64,000 nt of DNA from Erigeron canadensis (GCF_010389155.1 NC_057761.1:24760210-24824209), one strand, 5' to 3'. Shown: positions 47,469-60,561, numbered from the stretch's first letter. The notes: generated from the sequence alone by a model not told the origin. A program made the numbers and translations.

Positions 47469-49353
47469 ATGGACAACAAAAGTGATAATTATAATGAGGG
47501 TTGCTCAATGCAAAGACCTCCACTCCTAGAGGCGGAAGGTTTTTGTTATTGGAAACAAAGATTTGAAACTTATGTTTGTGCTAAAGATATTGATCTATGG
47601 GATATAATTGTTTCCGGGGATTATGAACCGAAGGAATGGTCTACGACCGATAAGGTTTGGGTTAAGGTTGAAAAAAAGATTGGAAACCCGAACATAAAAA
47701 AGGAATTGCAAAAAATTATGAGGCCAAATTAATGTTATACAATGCTTTGCCACGTAAAGAATACGAAAGAGTTTTTATGTGTAAAAGTGCTAAAGAAGCT
47801 TGGAAAACCCTTGTTGTAACCCATCAAGGAAATGCACAAGTCATTGAAAACAAAATTGAATTACTTGTTGCTCAATATGAACAATTTACCATTGGGGAGG
47901 ATGAAAAAATAGATGTAGGATATTCAAGATTTAACACTATTTGCACAAGTTTGAAAGCTCTAGGTACTTCTTATACAAGCAAGCAATATGTCCGAAAATT
48001 CTAAGGGCACTACCGTCCAAATGGAGACCTAAGGTGACCGCCATTGATGAAGCCAAAGACTTTGAAAAATTGACCTTGGATGAACTTGTGGGAAATCTCA
48101 AGGTTCATGAAGTGATATTAGAAAAAGATGAAGAAATTAGTAGATTGAAGAAAGAAAAGTTCAAGTCCATTGCTCTCAAAGCAAAACATATTGACTCATC
48201 AAGTGACAACGGAAATGATGACGAAGAAATGGATGAAGATGAAGAATTAGCTTGTATGGTGAGAAACTTCAAAAGAATCTTTCGAAGAAATGGGAAGTTT
48301 GTAAGACCACCTCAAAATGATTCAAGAAAACCCACACTAGACTTGAAGAAAAGAAATCCTAGAAAGTGTTTCAATTGTGGTGACCCAAATCACTTAGTGA
48401 ACGAATGCACCAAAAAGAGGAATGAAAGGGCATATGTAGGAGGTGCATGGGAAGATGAAGAAGGAGATGAAGAAGAAGAATCACAAGAAAAGTGTCTAAT
48501 GGCTCTTGGAAGCTCGAAAAGTTGTAGTGATGATCTCCCGGAAACTACTAATGGAGCATGGATTGATAGTGAAAATGAAGACTCAACCATGTGCTTCGTT
48601 GGACAAGACGAAGATGAGGTATATTCCGATAGTGATTACTCTATTGAAAACCTTGAACACGACTATGAAAAACTTGTCATTTTGAGTACTAAAATTAGCA
48701 AGAAAAACAAAATATTAAAATCGGAAAATGAGGCTTTACTCAAAGAGTTAGAAGAACAAAAATATTTGGTGGCCCTTGTTATGCAAGAAAATAATGATTT
48801 TAGAACTAAAGAAAGTCATTGTGATAAATGTGTCCTTTTGAAGTCAAAGGTTAAAGAATTAGAAAAGGAGGTATGTTTTAAAGTGTTGGATGAAGGAACT
48901 AAAATGCTTGATAAAATGCTTAATTCTATTCATGGGAGACCGGAAAAGGCGGGAATCGGGTATAATAGTTTTGAGTCTACTAGTGAAATCAAACCCACCA
49001 TCTTTGTTAAAGCAAAAGAGAAAAATGTGATTGAGGGTGGTTGTGACAAAGTCCATGTGCAACAACCACAAATTACAAAGACCTTGACAAAGTCCACAAA
49101 TCACTATCAAGTTCCTTATAATTACAAATTGGCTTCTAAGGCACCTTTGAAGGTTGAAAAAACACATATAGTTCGAAAATTTTATCAACCAAGAAACAAA
49201 TTTATAAATGAATATTCTAGAAGAAGTTATCACATGATGACAAGAGGCAAAGAATTTCAAAAGAATGTTAAAAATGTTCAACATAACCAAACATATCATG
49301 GATACTCAACACATAAGAAAGTGAAAGAAATGGGTAAAGATAGGTATGTTTAA
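47469..49353 (+). pseudogene. gag of the SIRE-like element (frames broken twice)
   Basis: Starts at ATG 47469. It reads in three frames: 47469-47732, then to 48004, then 47941-49353. The shifts are at A-runs 47710-47715 and 47995-47998, each one A short of what the continuing homology needs. Contains a Copia gag region (FCYWKQRFETYV near the start), a zinc knuckle CFNCGDPNHLVNEC near 48367-48408, an acidic region and a lysine-rich coiled-coil-like tail. The gag-pol junction (49351-49434) has stops in all three frames, so recoding or another break cannot be separated. Confidence 0.85.
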
Positions 49354-49433
49354 TGCTAACAATCCCGGACCCATGAAACATTGGGTACCAAGAGTTTGAG
49401 TGTCACTATGATATGTAGGAATGCAATAAAGGA

Positions 49434-52400
49434 GTGATCGAAAAAGATGATTGGATCACCGATAGTGGATGCTCAAAACACATGACTGGTGACCGGGAAG
49501 TTTTCACTACATATGCCAAATGCAACGGGGGTGATGTTGTGTTTGGAAGTGATGTCAAAGGAAAAATCATTGGTAAAGGTAACATCGCACACGAAAAATT
49601 TGTATTTGAAAAAGTTGCTCATGTGAAAAATCTTGCATTTAACTTGCTAAGTGTTGGTAAATTATGTGATAAAGGCCTAAAAGTTCTATTTGATGAATCA
49701 CATGCGGAAATCATTAGAAATGGTGAAGTAATTATTAGATGTGAACGTAAACAAGGTGTATATACATGCAAACTAAATGACTATAAGAAACTTAATTTGT
49801 GTTTGGCTACCATACATGATATGTCTACTTTGTGGCATAGGAGATTAGGACATGCTAACATGCGACAACTTCAAAAATTGTCTTCTATAGATTGTGTGAG
49901 GGATCTCCCTAAATTAAAATTTGATTGTCATTTTTGTGATGCATGTAAAATAGGTAAACAAGTTAAGACAAGTCACAAACCTAAAAATGCTATATCTACT
50001 AAAAGATGTCTAGAACTCTTACACATGGACTTGTTTGGTCCGTCATCAATTCAAAGTTATGGAGGAAATTCTTACACTTTAGTAATTGTCGATGATTACT
50101 CTAGATTTACTTGGACTTTCTTTCTAAGACATAAGAATGAAGCATTTGAACAATTTAAAATATTTGGAAGAAAAATTCAAAATAAACTAGGTTGTACAAT
50201 TGTGTCTATAAGAACCGATCATGGTAGGGAATTTGATAATGAAGCCCAATTTGGGGCATTTTGTGATAAACATGGTGTAACTCACAACTTTTCGGCTCCT
50301 CGCACACCTCAATCTAATGGGGTTGTTGAGAGAAAAAATCGAACACTTCAAGAAATGAGTAGAACAATGTTAAATGAACAATCTATTCCCCAAAAGTTTT
50401 GGTGTGATGCCGTTGCCACCGCTTGTTATATTCTCAATAGAGTGCTTTTTAGACCACTAATGAATAAAACCCCTTATGAAGTACTAAAAGGAAAGAAACC
50501 ATCTTTAAAACATGTTAGAGTGTTTGGGTGCAAATGTTTCGTTTTAAATAAGAAAGATCACTTGACTAAATTTGATCCTAAGGCCTATGAATGTGTATTT
50601 CTAGGGTACTCTCCCATAAGTAAAGCATATAGGGTCCTAAATAAAGAAACTAACATTGTAGAAGAGTCACTAGATGTCACATTTGATGAATCGGAACCTA
50701 AACCTAAAACCTTACTTCTAAAAGACGATGATGTAATTGAGGAAGAAGTTAGAGCAAATCCACCTCAAATAGAAACAACAAATGAGAATGTAACACCTCT
50801 AGTGCAAACCTTAGTTAATATAAGAGAAGTTAGAGACCATCCCATAGAGCAAGTCATTGGTGACTTAAATCAAAGAGTAACTAGGTCACATGCTATGTAT
50901 GTAAACTCACATTATGCTTTTGTATCCAAAGTAGAACCTAAAGATATAAAGAAGCTATTGTTGATGAAAATTGGGTAATGGCCATGCAAGATGAACTTAA
51001 TCAATTTAAAAGAAATGATGTTTGGGAATTAGTTCCCGTGCCTAGTGGATATACAATTTTTGGGTTAAAATGGATTTATCGTAACAAACTAGATGAAGAT
51101 GGGAAAGTCACTCGAAACAAAGCTAGGTTAGTGGCTCTAGGATATTGCCAACAAGAAGGAATCGATTATGATGAAACATTTGCTCCGGTAGCTAGGCTAG
51201 AATCCATCCGAATCTTGCTTGCTTATGCATGTGCTTGTAATTTTAAATTATATCAAATGGACGTAAAAAGTGCGTTCTTAAATGGTGACATCAAAGAAGA
51301 TGTATATGTATCTCAACCGCCGGGATTTAAAAACTTTGATAAACCTAATCATGTTTACAAACTAAAAAGGCTTTATATGGATTAAAACAAGCTCCTAGGG
51401 CTTGGTATGATAGATTGAAGATATTTTTGATTGAACATAATTATGTGATGGGAAAAGTGGATAGTACATTATTTGTTAAAAAGAAAGAACATCATTTGTT
51501 AATTGTGCAAATATATGTGGATGATATTGTATTTGGATCCACGGATCAATCTTTGTGTGATGAATTTTCTAATATTATGCATGATGAATTTGAAATGAGT
51601 ATGATGGGTGAACTTAATTTTTTTCTTGGTTTGCAAATTAAACAACTAGAAGATGGCATATTCATTAATCAATCTAAATATATTAAAGAAATGCTTAAAA
51701 AATTTGAAATGGAATCATCTAAACCCTTAGATACACCTATGGCTACTACGACTCGACTTAGCATTGATGAAGAAGGTGAACCCATGGATAGTACCAAATA
51801 TCGTGGTATGATTGGTAGTTTATTGTATCTTACCGCTAGTAGACCGGATATAATGTATAGTGTGTGTTTATGTGCTAGATTTCAAGAAAATCCTAAACTA
51901 TCACATTATGAAGCGGTTAAAAGAATATTTAGATACTTAAAAGGTACAATGAATTTGGGTTTATGGTATCCTAAATTTTCCGGTGTTGATATTATGTGTT
52001 ATGCGGATTCCGACTTAGGTGGTTCACTTGTTGATAGAAAAAGTACTAGTGGTGTATGTGCTTTTGTGGGCTTATGTCTAACTTCATGGTTTTCTAAGAA
52101 ACAAAATTCCGTTGCGCTTTCTACCACCGAAGCCGAATATGTAGCCGCCGGTCGTGCTTGTGCTCAAGCACTTTGGATGAAACAAATGTTTTTAGACTAC
52201 AATGAACACCAAAATGAAATTCCAATTATGTGTGATAATAAAAGTGCTATAGACTTAAGTAAAAATCCCGTCCTACATTCTAGAACTAAACATATTGAGA
52301 TTAGACATCATTTTCTTAGAGATAATGTGCAAAAAGGAAATATCGTAATCGAGAAAATTGATACAACCGAAAATGTGGCGGATATATTTACTAAGGCACT

Positions 52401-52461
52401 GAAAAAGGATACATTTAATACACTTAGATTGGGCTTAGGCATGATGGAACTCATCATTTAG
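49434..52461 (+). pseudogene. pol of the SIRE-like element (two frameshifts)
   Basis: Order: protease (TDSGCSKHMTG near the start), GAG-pre-integrase (LWHRRLGH with the Cys pair CHFCDAC), integrase core (MDLFGPSS, RTDHGREF, NGVVERKNR), reverse transcriptase ([30 protein letters not shown]), RNase H (YADSDLGGS, LSTTEAEYVA, CDNKSAIDL) and the ADIFTKAL tail. The frame shifts at 50948-50950 and 51364-51368, each apparently one A short. The annotated start at 49434 is GTG, so the true pol start is unknown. All catalytic motifs are present, in agreement with recent activity of the family. Confidence 0.88.
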
Positions 52462-52488
52462 GTAAAATACAATTTTTATGCTTTTCTG

Positions 52489-52612
52489 AAGAGTACGGCC
52501 TTTGTATGAAGCCGTCCCTCCCAACTGCAGCCGTGCGTTGCTCCTGGACGGCCTTTTCTGGAACTGAAGCCGTGCTCTGTCATAGGACGGCTGCTTATTG
52601 AGGCCGTGTGTT
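52489..52612. repeat. Fourth cluster of the ACGGC/GCCGT motif, downstream of pol
   Basis: Seven units alternate in orientation within about 120 bp: TACGGCCT, AGCCGTCC, AGCCGTGC, GGACGGCC, AGCCGTGC, GGACGGCT, GGCCGTGT. The same words as in the U3 clusters, but here inside the element between pol and the third ORF. Confidence 0.7.
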
Positions 52613-53461
52613 TCTATCCTTCTTAACTTAATAAAATCTGATTTTTTTTTCACCTTATCTCCACTGTAACTTCATTTATCTCCTTGAACCCCTCTTTCAC
52701 CACCACCCATCCATTCTCTCAAGTCTCTCAAAAATTTACCAATAATTCTTCTAAATCAAAAATCTAGGGTTTCTAATTGTGTCCTTGAATCTTTCTTTCC
52801 ATCCTTCCATTCTAAAGGTAACAAATCTTTTCCTCAATTCAATTTTATTATTCATGTCATAAACTAGGGTTTTTATTTGGGAATTTCTTTAAATTCGAAT
52901 TTAGTGATTATTTTGTAAAAATTGATGATCACTCTTGTATGATTAGTGTATGGAACACCTAAATCTGAAGTTGCTTAGAAAATATTGTCATTAACATTCA
53001 AGTATTGTAAATTTGTTATTTAAATCCTAAAATTAAATTTTTTTAATATTCCCAAATAGGTAGGATGTCATCACTTGCACTTAGGACTGCACTAATTGTT
53101 TTCATTCTTGTCATCATACGTATTGCATATCATTCATGTAAAATTGGAAATAATTAGGTGTGCCAAACATTAGAAACTTGCATTGAGTGCATTTTAGGTG
53201 CATTACTAGTTCATAATTTTTAAACACACTCACGCACACACAAGAGATGTGAATGATTGAGATACTACAAATTCATTGTGCGTATTTGTAATTCATAACT
53301 CAATATTGAAAGTTGAAAGTTGTCTCATATAAGTGGCACATAATTAAGTAGTTAGGTCGAGACAATGACTACACGACATTTTAGTTCATATAGGCACACA
53401 CTCTCAACACTTTATATATATGCATAATGTAATCGTTATGTAATGAATTTTTTTCTAGATC

Positions 53462-54531
53462 ATGGCAAGAATTGATAACTATCCAATAATTTCAGCCGCT
53501 CAAAAGAAAACACTAAAAGAATGTAAAACATTGTTGGCTAGAAGGGATATTAGTGATGGGCGTAGGGTTGAGTTAGACTCGGTTGGGGAAGATGTTATTG
53601 TTGCTTTTAGGAATATGGGTTGGTTACCTTTTTAACCTTGGAAGGCTCCGTGTGCTCTCAACATGTAAGGGAATTTTATTCCATGTTCACCTACAATGCG
53701 ACAAATGGGAGAGTTGTGTTTGTTCTAAAAAATCGTTCCATTGAATGGTCGTTAGAACAATTTGGAAATGTGTTAGGTCTTCCTCATACGGGTGAAGAGG
53801 TATCCCTTGAAGGTTCTGCTTCCGATCTTAACAAAGTTCCCGCCTTTGTAGACATTAGGGATGCTAAACGCCGTTTATGCAAAAAACCGCATCTTGTCAA
53901 AAAAGTATGTCATGTTAGTGACCTCAATCATCCCCATGATGTGAGAGCCAAGATTCTTGGTTGGAATATTCTTTGTAAGAAAGGGAATCATAACATTGTT
54001 CCAGCGTCTATCTTTGCTCTTGTGTATTGTCTTGATATGGGTATTCAAGCTAATATAACCTCACTTGTTGCTCAACGAATGGATGGTCTTCTTACCAATG
54101 GGAAACGGTTTCTCCCATATGGCATGTTGTTGAATCGTGTGTTTATTCATCTTGATCTTCCTCTAACTAAGGTGAGGGTTGCGGGTCATAGACCTATTGG
54201 TCGTGAAACCTATGCTCGTATGGGAAAGGATATTCCTGAACCTAGTTCCAAGAGGTCTAGAGATGAAGGACCTAGTGAGATTCATGAGGTTCCGGAGGCT
54301 GGAAATGATGATGTTGAAGCGGATGAGAGTGAAGGAAACCAAAATGAAAGTAGCGTTGAACCCGATCCAAGCGTTACTAGTGCCGAATTTGACGAAAAGA
54401 ACCAAGATGATAGAATCAAGCATGTATATCGAGAGGTACGAGGTGTGAAAAAGGAACTAAAAGGACTTAGGAAAATGATGAAGGAAGTGGCTGACTTCAT
54501 CAAATGCAAAGGGCCAAATACTCGTGATTGA
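53462..54531 (+). pseudogene. Third ORF of the SIRE-like element (plant-transposon-type domain)
   Basis: ATG at 53462 opens 57 codons (starts MARIDNYPII) that stop at 53632. The frame then continues from 53620 to 54531 once a T5 run (53629-53633) is read as T6, giving about 356 codons in all. The middle part (REFYSMF, WSLEQFGNVLGLP, RAKILGWNILC, LPYGMLLNRVF) resembles the putative plant transposon protein domain often found beside plant retrotransposons; recognised from pattern, not a search. It then has an acidic linker and a short coiled coil (KKELKGLRKMMKEV). No signal peptide or membrane span is apparent, so it does not look like an envelope protein. Function unknown. Confidence 0.7.
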
Positions 54532-55019
54532 ACCTAATGTGCATTTAAGTGACTATTAGTAATCGTTGGTGATGTGTCTTACTTGTTTAACTAATCTTAT
54601 GACTTATGTGTTACCTTATGTGTCTTGGTTGTTTGGAACTTAATTGCTTGATCAAACTATGTGTGTCTTTGAATTATATGCTTCCTTAGTTTTTTTATGC
54701 TTCCTTAAATAGGTCATATATATGTTTGTATGCTTGCTTTGGCTTGTCTTTGTCATTGAGATATAAGGTACAATGAGGGGAGCTTAGTTCAAGGGGGAGC
54801 TTTTGTTGTCTACCCACATGTCACACGGATCGAACCTCGGCTCTAATACCTCATACCTTCTTTTTGATACGACAAAGGGGGAGAAGTAATAGGTATGCAT
54901 GTTGCTTTAATCATTATTTTTCATCAAAAATAGGTATGTTATGTTGTTAACGACTTTAGCTTTTATTGCATTTTCATACCTATTAGATGTATTGTTGTCA
55001 TTATCAAAAAGGGGGAGAT
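54532..55019 (+). other. Spacer with three polypurine-tract-like motifs, last one the PPT
   Basis: CAAGGGGGAGC (about 54790), CAAAGGGGGAGAAG (about 54873) and AAAAAGGGGGAGA (55006-55018). The last directly precedes the 3' LTR and is the likely plus-strand primer; repeated tracts like this are a SIRE habit. Confidence 0.7.
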
Positions 55020-56663
55020 TGTTGGTGCATTTTAGGCATTACGGTTAATTCAAACGTCTCCGTTGTTTTGATAATGAGTGACAATACATTTAATGTTTGC
55101 AAAATGATATAAAAGCTAACTTAGGCATACATACGCTATTTCCGAACCTAAAACAATGAAAACGTCAAGTTTGAGTTTGGTGTAGCACTTCGTCGAAAAT
55201 CCTGGAGCACGGCTCCACTTTGGTAGCACGGCTCTTAGGCACGGCCTTTGTGCCCTGCAACGGCCGTCCTTCTCTGTCAAATTTACACTTTGTTTCTTCG
55301 GCTTTCGTTACTCACTTCCGTGACTCAAAACTTGTACCATAACCTTATTTTGATATTCTAAGATGTTTGTATTTGACAAATCTTAAAAATAACAACTTTC
55401 GTTTTTCATCAAATTTGAGGTCGAAATATTTTCTAAGTTTCATGGGGCACGGCTCCTCTTCAGAGCACGGCTCCAGAGGACGGCTCTTGCAGGATTAGAG
55501 GCCGTCCTCTCTCTGTCTAAATCAAAGAATCTTACCAAGCGCTCGTTACTTATGTTATTGACCCGAAACTTGTTCCGTAAGGCTTATAGTATCATTCTAA
55601 GGTGTCTGAAAATGTCAAATTACAAATCTAATCAACTTGATTTTTCACCAAAATTGGAGGCTAAATTTATTCTAAGTGTTGAAAGTCAACAAAAGTCAAA
55701 ATTGGTTAAGTGGTCAAAATTGGTCAACAAATGAATAAATTCAGATTTATATTTGAAAAGATAGTGGGATTTTGATTCATTTCCATAACTCATCTTGTGA
55801 CTATTTCATTCCCCAAATCTCCCTCTCTTGGTAAGCATCTTCTCAACTTTCTTTCTTTATCCTTTGATGTCAATATTGGTTTAGGAATGTTGTTGTTGTG
55901 AGTGGGATTTCATGGGAGGTTGCAAAGGCTTTTTGTAGTTTTCCAGGTATAGCACGGCTCTTGTTTGGAGCACGGCTCTTGTGCCATGAAGCACGGCCTC
56001 TGTTTGGAGCCGTCCGAGTCAAACGGTAATAAAGCACTTTTTGACTATAAATTGAAGACTTGGGCATATTTGGACTTCACCTCTTGCATCTACATCTCCT
56101 GGAAAATACATATTCATATCTCATATCTTATATCAAACATCAATCTAGCAAGAGTGATACAATTGTAGTGAGGAAATATATGTGTTATATTGATTAGCCT
56201 ACAAATTGTGTTGTATTCGCACTAGTGAGTGTGATAGAGGGTTGAAGTTCTAGTGGTTAGGATTTCATCTTCATTGATATCTCTAGTGGTTAGAGATTGT
56301 GTGTTCATCTCTTGAATTGTCAAGAGTTTGGTGTATTCTAGTGGTTAGAATACTTGGTGTAATGTCGGATTCTCCACCGGGTTTGGAGAGATTAGTGCTA
56401 CAAACTCTCGATTAGTGAATCGGGGAGTGGATTACGGCGAATTCGTTAACATTCGCCCGAACCACTATATATCGTGGTGTCTCTTGATTTGGTGATATCT
56501 TCTTACTCTATCTTTTCATATCAATCTTATTTGTTATATAATTATTGTTGTGATTGTTTCTTGCACAAACTAAGATTTGAATATTTGTTTTATAACTTGA
56601 TTTTCAAAAAGAAGTTAAATAATTGGTATAATCTATTCACCCCCCCTCTAGATTACACTTACA
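55020..56663 (+). repeat. 3' LTR of the SIRE-like element
   Basis: 1644 bp, almost identical to 45753-47398. Differences seen: one A/G substitution, TTT against TT near 55655, and A6 against A5 near 56606. Confidence 0.93.
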
Positions 56664-56668
56664 ATTCA
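56664..56668. repeat. Right target duplication (ATTCA) of the nested element
   Basis: Matches 45748-45752 exactly. Confidence 0.95.
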
Positions 56669-59600
56669 CATCAAGTTGAAATAAAGGCCAATAATGAAAA
56701 ACAGCCATGCTAATTAAACATCTAATAGTAACCATCTTGACAACAGGAGAAAAAGTTTCATCATAGTCAATTCCTTCTCTTTGACTATAACCTTTAGCTA
56801 CTAATCTAGCTTTATACCTATCAATTTCACCAGTAGACTTATATTTAATCTTAAATATCCATTTACAACCTATTGGAGTTCTTCCTTTAGGAAGATCAGT
56901 AATAACCCAAGTATTATTTCTATGAAGGGCTTCCATCTCATTATTCATGGCTTGAACCCAATTTATATCTTTAGAAGCCTCATTAAAAGTTTTAGGTTCA
57001 GTATTCTTATTTAGATTTGTAAGAAAGCAAACATGATCAGAAGATAATTGAGAATAACCAACAAATCTTTTTATTCCATACTTAACTTTTCCTTCTACCA
57101 CATAATCACCATATTTTTTAGGCATATGAGACACTCTTTTCATATTAGCAGGTTCATTATGAGTATTATCATCAACAAACACATTGCCCTCAGAAATATC
57201 ATTATTATCATCATTTGTATGTGTTGCATTGGAACCATCCATAGTGGTAGATTGAGAAGGTTGATCATTTACATGATCATCACTTCTCATACTGCCAGAC
57301 ATGTGTGGTTCATTACTATCACATACAACATGAGTATCCCTCGCATCATCATTGGGACTTGAATGTTCTTGTTGTTGTGTATGCTCATTAAAAAATATTG
57401 AATCAAAAAAATTTAAGTTATTAACATCATCAAAAACTTCTAAACTATTCTTGCATTTCAATTTAAAAGGAAAAACAGTTTCATAGAACTTAACATCTTT
57501 AGAATACAAAACAGTTTTATCATCAAGTTTAAGAAGTTTATATCCTTTCTTTTCATTAGAATAACCAATAAAAACACACCTTTCAGCTCTACTAGCAAAC
57601 TTGTCATTATTATTTAAAATAGTAGCATAACACAGACAACCGAAACATCTTAAATGAGAGAGAGAAGGAGAAACACCAAACACACAATCATAAGGTGATT
57701 TACCACCTAACACAGAAGAGGGAGTCCTGTTAATCAAATACGTAGCAGTAAGAATACATTCAGTCCACATATTAAGAGGTAATCCCCCTTGAAACATAAG
57801 AGATCTAGCAACATTCAAAAGATGTCTATGTTTCCTTTCTGCAATTCCATTTTGCTGTGGACTGTATGCAATAGATGTTTGATGAATAATTCCTTGTTTA
57901 GAACACAAATCATTTACAAGACTATTAACAAATTCAGTTCCATTGTCTGTTCTAAGTATTTTTACTTTCTTTTCAAATTGAGTTTCAATTATTTTGACAA
58001 AATCTTGTATATGTTGGAAAACTTCAGTTTTATTTTTAATTAAATAAGTCCATACAGCCCTAGAAAAATCATCAACCACAGTAAGGAAATACTTATATCC
58101 TTCTTTACTTTGAACTTTATAAGGTCCCCAAAGGTCTAAATGAACAAGATCACCAATACATGCAGATTTATGTGTGCTCAAAGGAAAGGGTTCTCTGGTT
58201 TGTTTAGCCTTATGACAAATGTCACAAGGTGAAGTATTAATCTTAGAATCAAGACTAAGATCATTTTTGAGAACATTTAGAACTTGGTCAGAAGGATGAC
58301 CAAGTCTACTATGCCACAACTGACTAGAAACATAACACTTAATCATGTAATTATTAGACACACCTTGCATATTGTCACATTGATCATCAATAATATATAA
58401 ACCACCTTGTTCACTACCCGTCCAAAGAGTTGTCTTGGTTTTTAAGTCCTGAATATAACACTTTTGATCATCAAAACCAATAAACATCTTACTATCTTTA
58501 GCTAACTTATGAACAGAAAGTAAGCTAACAGTATATTCAGGAACGACCAAAACATCATACAAAACCACATTCTTGTTTAAAACCAAGTTTCCAATGGTGA
58601 CAATTTTAGCTAATGTACCATTTGGGTGACCAACAGTCATATTTAAGTCATTTACATCAATACAATTAACCATTTTATTTGCATTGTTAGTCATATGTTG
58701 ATTAGCCCCTGAATCAGTAATCCAACCTAGACTTTTGCTTGAATTGTTTAACCTAGTGTTGGCACAAAAATATTTCTCAAAGTTTTGATTAAAAATTCTG
58801 CTATTATTAGCAAAAGTACCTGCCATATTAGCATGATTTCCAACAACTGCAGATTTCTCTTTATCCTCAATAAGATTCATAAGTCTCATCAATTGATCAT
58901 TAGTAAGAAAAACAGGAGTTGAAGAAGAAGAAGAAGAAGCATGATTAGCAGAATGAGAAGAAGAACTCATAGAACGAGAACCTTTACAACAATTAGCATT
59001 ATTATTTTGAAAAGGCTTTTGAAAACTTTGAGTAGAATTTTTCTTTTTATATCCTGGAGGATATCCAACCAATTCATAACATCTATCAACAGTATGACCA
59101 TTAAAACCACAATTAGTACATTTTAAAGATTGATTATGATTTCTATTAAAAGAATTATTAAATCTTCTTTTGTCGTTAAATTTTGAAGCAAACACAGAAT
59201 TCTGAGGTTTGACCACATTATTAGACAACCCTGCCCCTCTATGAGATTCTTCTCTAGACACAATAGCAAATGCAGTTTTCACAGAAGGTAAAGGATCTCT
59301 AATAAGAATGTTACTTCTAACAGCAGCATAAGAATCATCAAGACCCATTAGAAATTGCATAAGTTTGATCAGTTGATTATGATTTTGAAACTCATTTGCA
59401 GCATGACACACACAAGTAGGTAACTTAATCAAAGCATCAAATTGTTTCCACAAAGAATTCAGTTTATGATAGTATTCAGAAATTGACAACCCATTTTGAC
59501 AAAGAGAATTAATCTTGTGATGCCAATTGAAAGTAACTACACCATCTACTTTGTCATAAGTATCTTTTAATTCTTGCCAAACAACAGAAGCAGATTTAGA

Positions 59601-60008
59601 GAAAATTTGACCAACATATAATTCTCCAGAAACAACATTAAGAATCCATGACAATACAACAACATTACACCTATCCCATTGTTGAGCTAGCACAGAATTC
59701 ACAGTTGATTTTTTACAAGTACCATCAATAAACCCTATCTTATTTTTAGTTTCAAGAGCAAGAGTCATAGCACAAGACCACACATTATAATTTTCAGTAC
59801 CAGTTAATTTCAGACTAATCAAAGGTGTACTTGTAGTGTCACTAGCATGCAGATACAAAGGGTTACCAAAATCCAATTTACTTATCTTAGTTTCATTATT
59901 ACCAAGATCAACATCAGAACCAGAATCAGAATTTTCATTATGCACAGAATGTGGAGGAGTGTTACCACCATGAACAGATGCAGGAGGAGTATTCACCATT
60001 TTTAGCAA
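56664..60008 (-). pseudogene. Outer Copia gag-pol, 5' part (gag to reverse transcriptase)
   Basis: A long intact frame from ATG 60008 (or ATG 59999), cut by the nested insertion at 56664. Order: gag (UBN2-like region), zinc knuckle CTNCGFNGHTVDRC around residue 300, protease TDSGANQHM around residue 430, GAG-pre-integrase LWHSRLGH, integrase core (HLDLWGPY, RTDNGTEF, NGIAERKHR) and the first part of reverse transcriptase (KARLVAKGYSQ, DYDETFSPV) ending at LDVN. Uninterrupted over more than 1100 codons, unlike the younger nested element. A few nested-LTR bases follow in frame before the stop. Confidence 0.9.
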
Positions 60009-60561
60009 TCAGTCAAATAACACAAGCAACAAAATAACAGAATCACAGAATAGAACAATAAACCAGACAAACAAGATAATATCAACTAAACACAAATAAA
60101 AGCAAATAACCATAAACCACAAATATCTTCTTTTCAAACAAAAAACAGATTTAGAAAATATATCTTAATCTCCCAACCGTATCAGTGACAGGATTCCTAA
60201 CCTCTCAAATGAAGGCAGGTCAAGTATTAACACGACTGGTTTTGTGAGATTGAAGATAAAAAAAAATTATATATATATATAAAAAGATTTTATCTGAGAA
60301 GAAAACACAGATGGAATCAACAACAAATAAGAAGAAGGGAAAATAACACAATACAGTGCTTTTTTGCAGAGATCTGAAGAACCCTAGATCTTGTTTCCTT
60401 GATTTACTTAGTCAAGGGAAGATCCAGGATCTGAATATGCAGCGGAACACGGATCAAAGAACAAACACCAAACCCTAAAAATTAGGGTTTTCAACGATCA
60501 AGGGTTTCAAGATGAAATACGCCCTTAACCAAACGAAGAACACCAATCAGAGATAACCTGT

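Larger units (their letters stand above)
45753..56663 (+). mobile_element. Young SIRE/Maximus-like Ty1/Copia retrotransposon, 10.9 kb
   Basis: Complete structure: 5' LTR 45753-47398, primer binding site, gag, pol, a third ORF, polypurine tract, 3' LTR 55020-56663, and a perfect ATTCA target duplication. Size, 1.65-kb LTRs, several GGGGGAG-type purine tracts and an extra ORF after pol fit the SIRE (Maximus) lineage; assignment rests on architecture and motifs, not a phylogeny. By eye the LTRs differ by one substitution (46033 A, 55300 G) and two 1-base homopolymer indels, so the insertion is very recent. Coding regions show five one-base shortenings of A or T runs. Confidence 0.93.

Noticed and set aside
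54163..54509. Overlapping ORFs on both strands inside the third ORF of the nested element
   Set aside because: Shadows of the coding frame 53620-54531.
53462..54531. An envelope-like gene making the element a plant retrovirus
   Set aside because: No signal peptide, membrane span or glycosylation-rich ectodomain is visible; the pattern fits a plant-transposon-type domain with a coiled coil.
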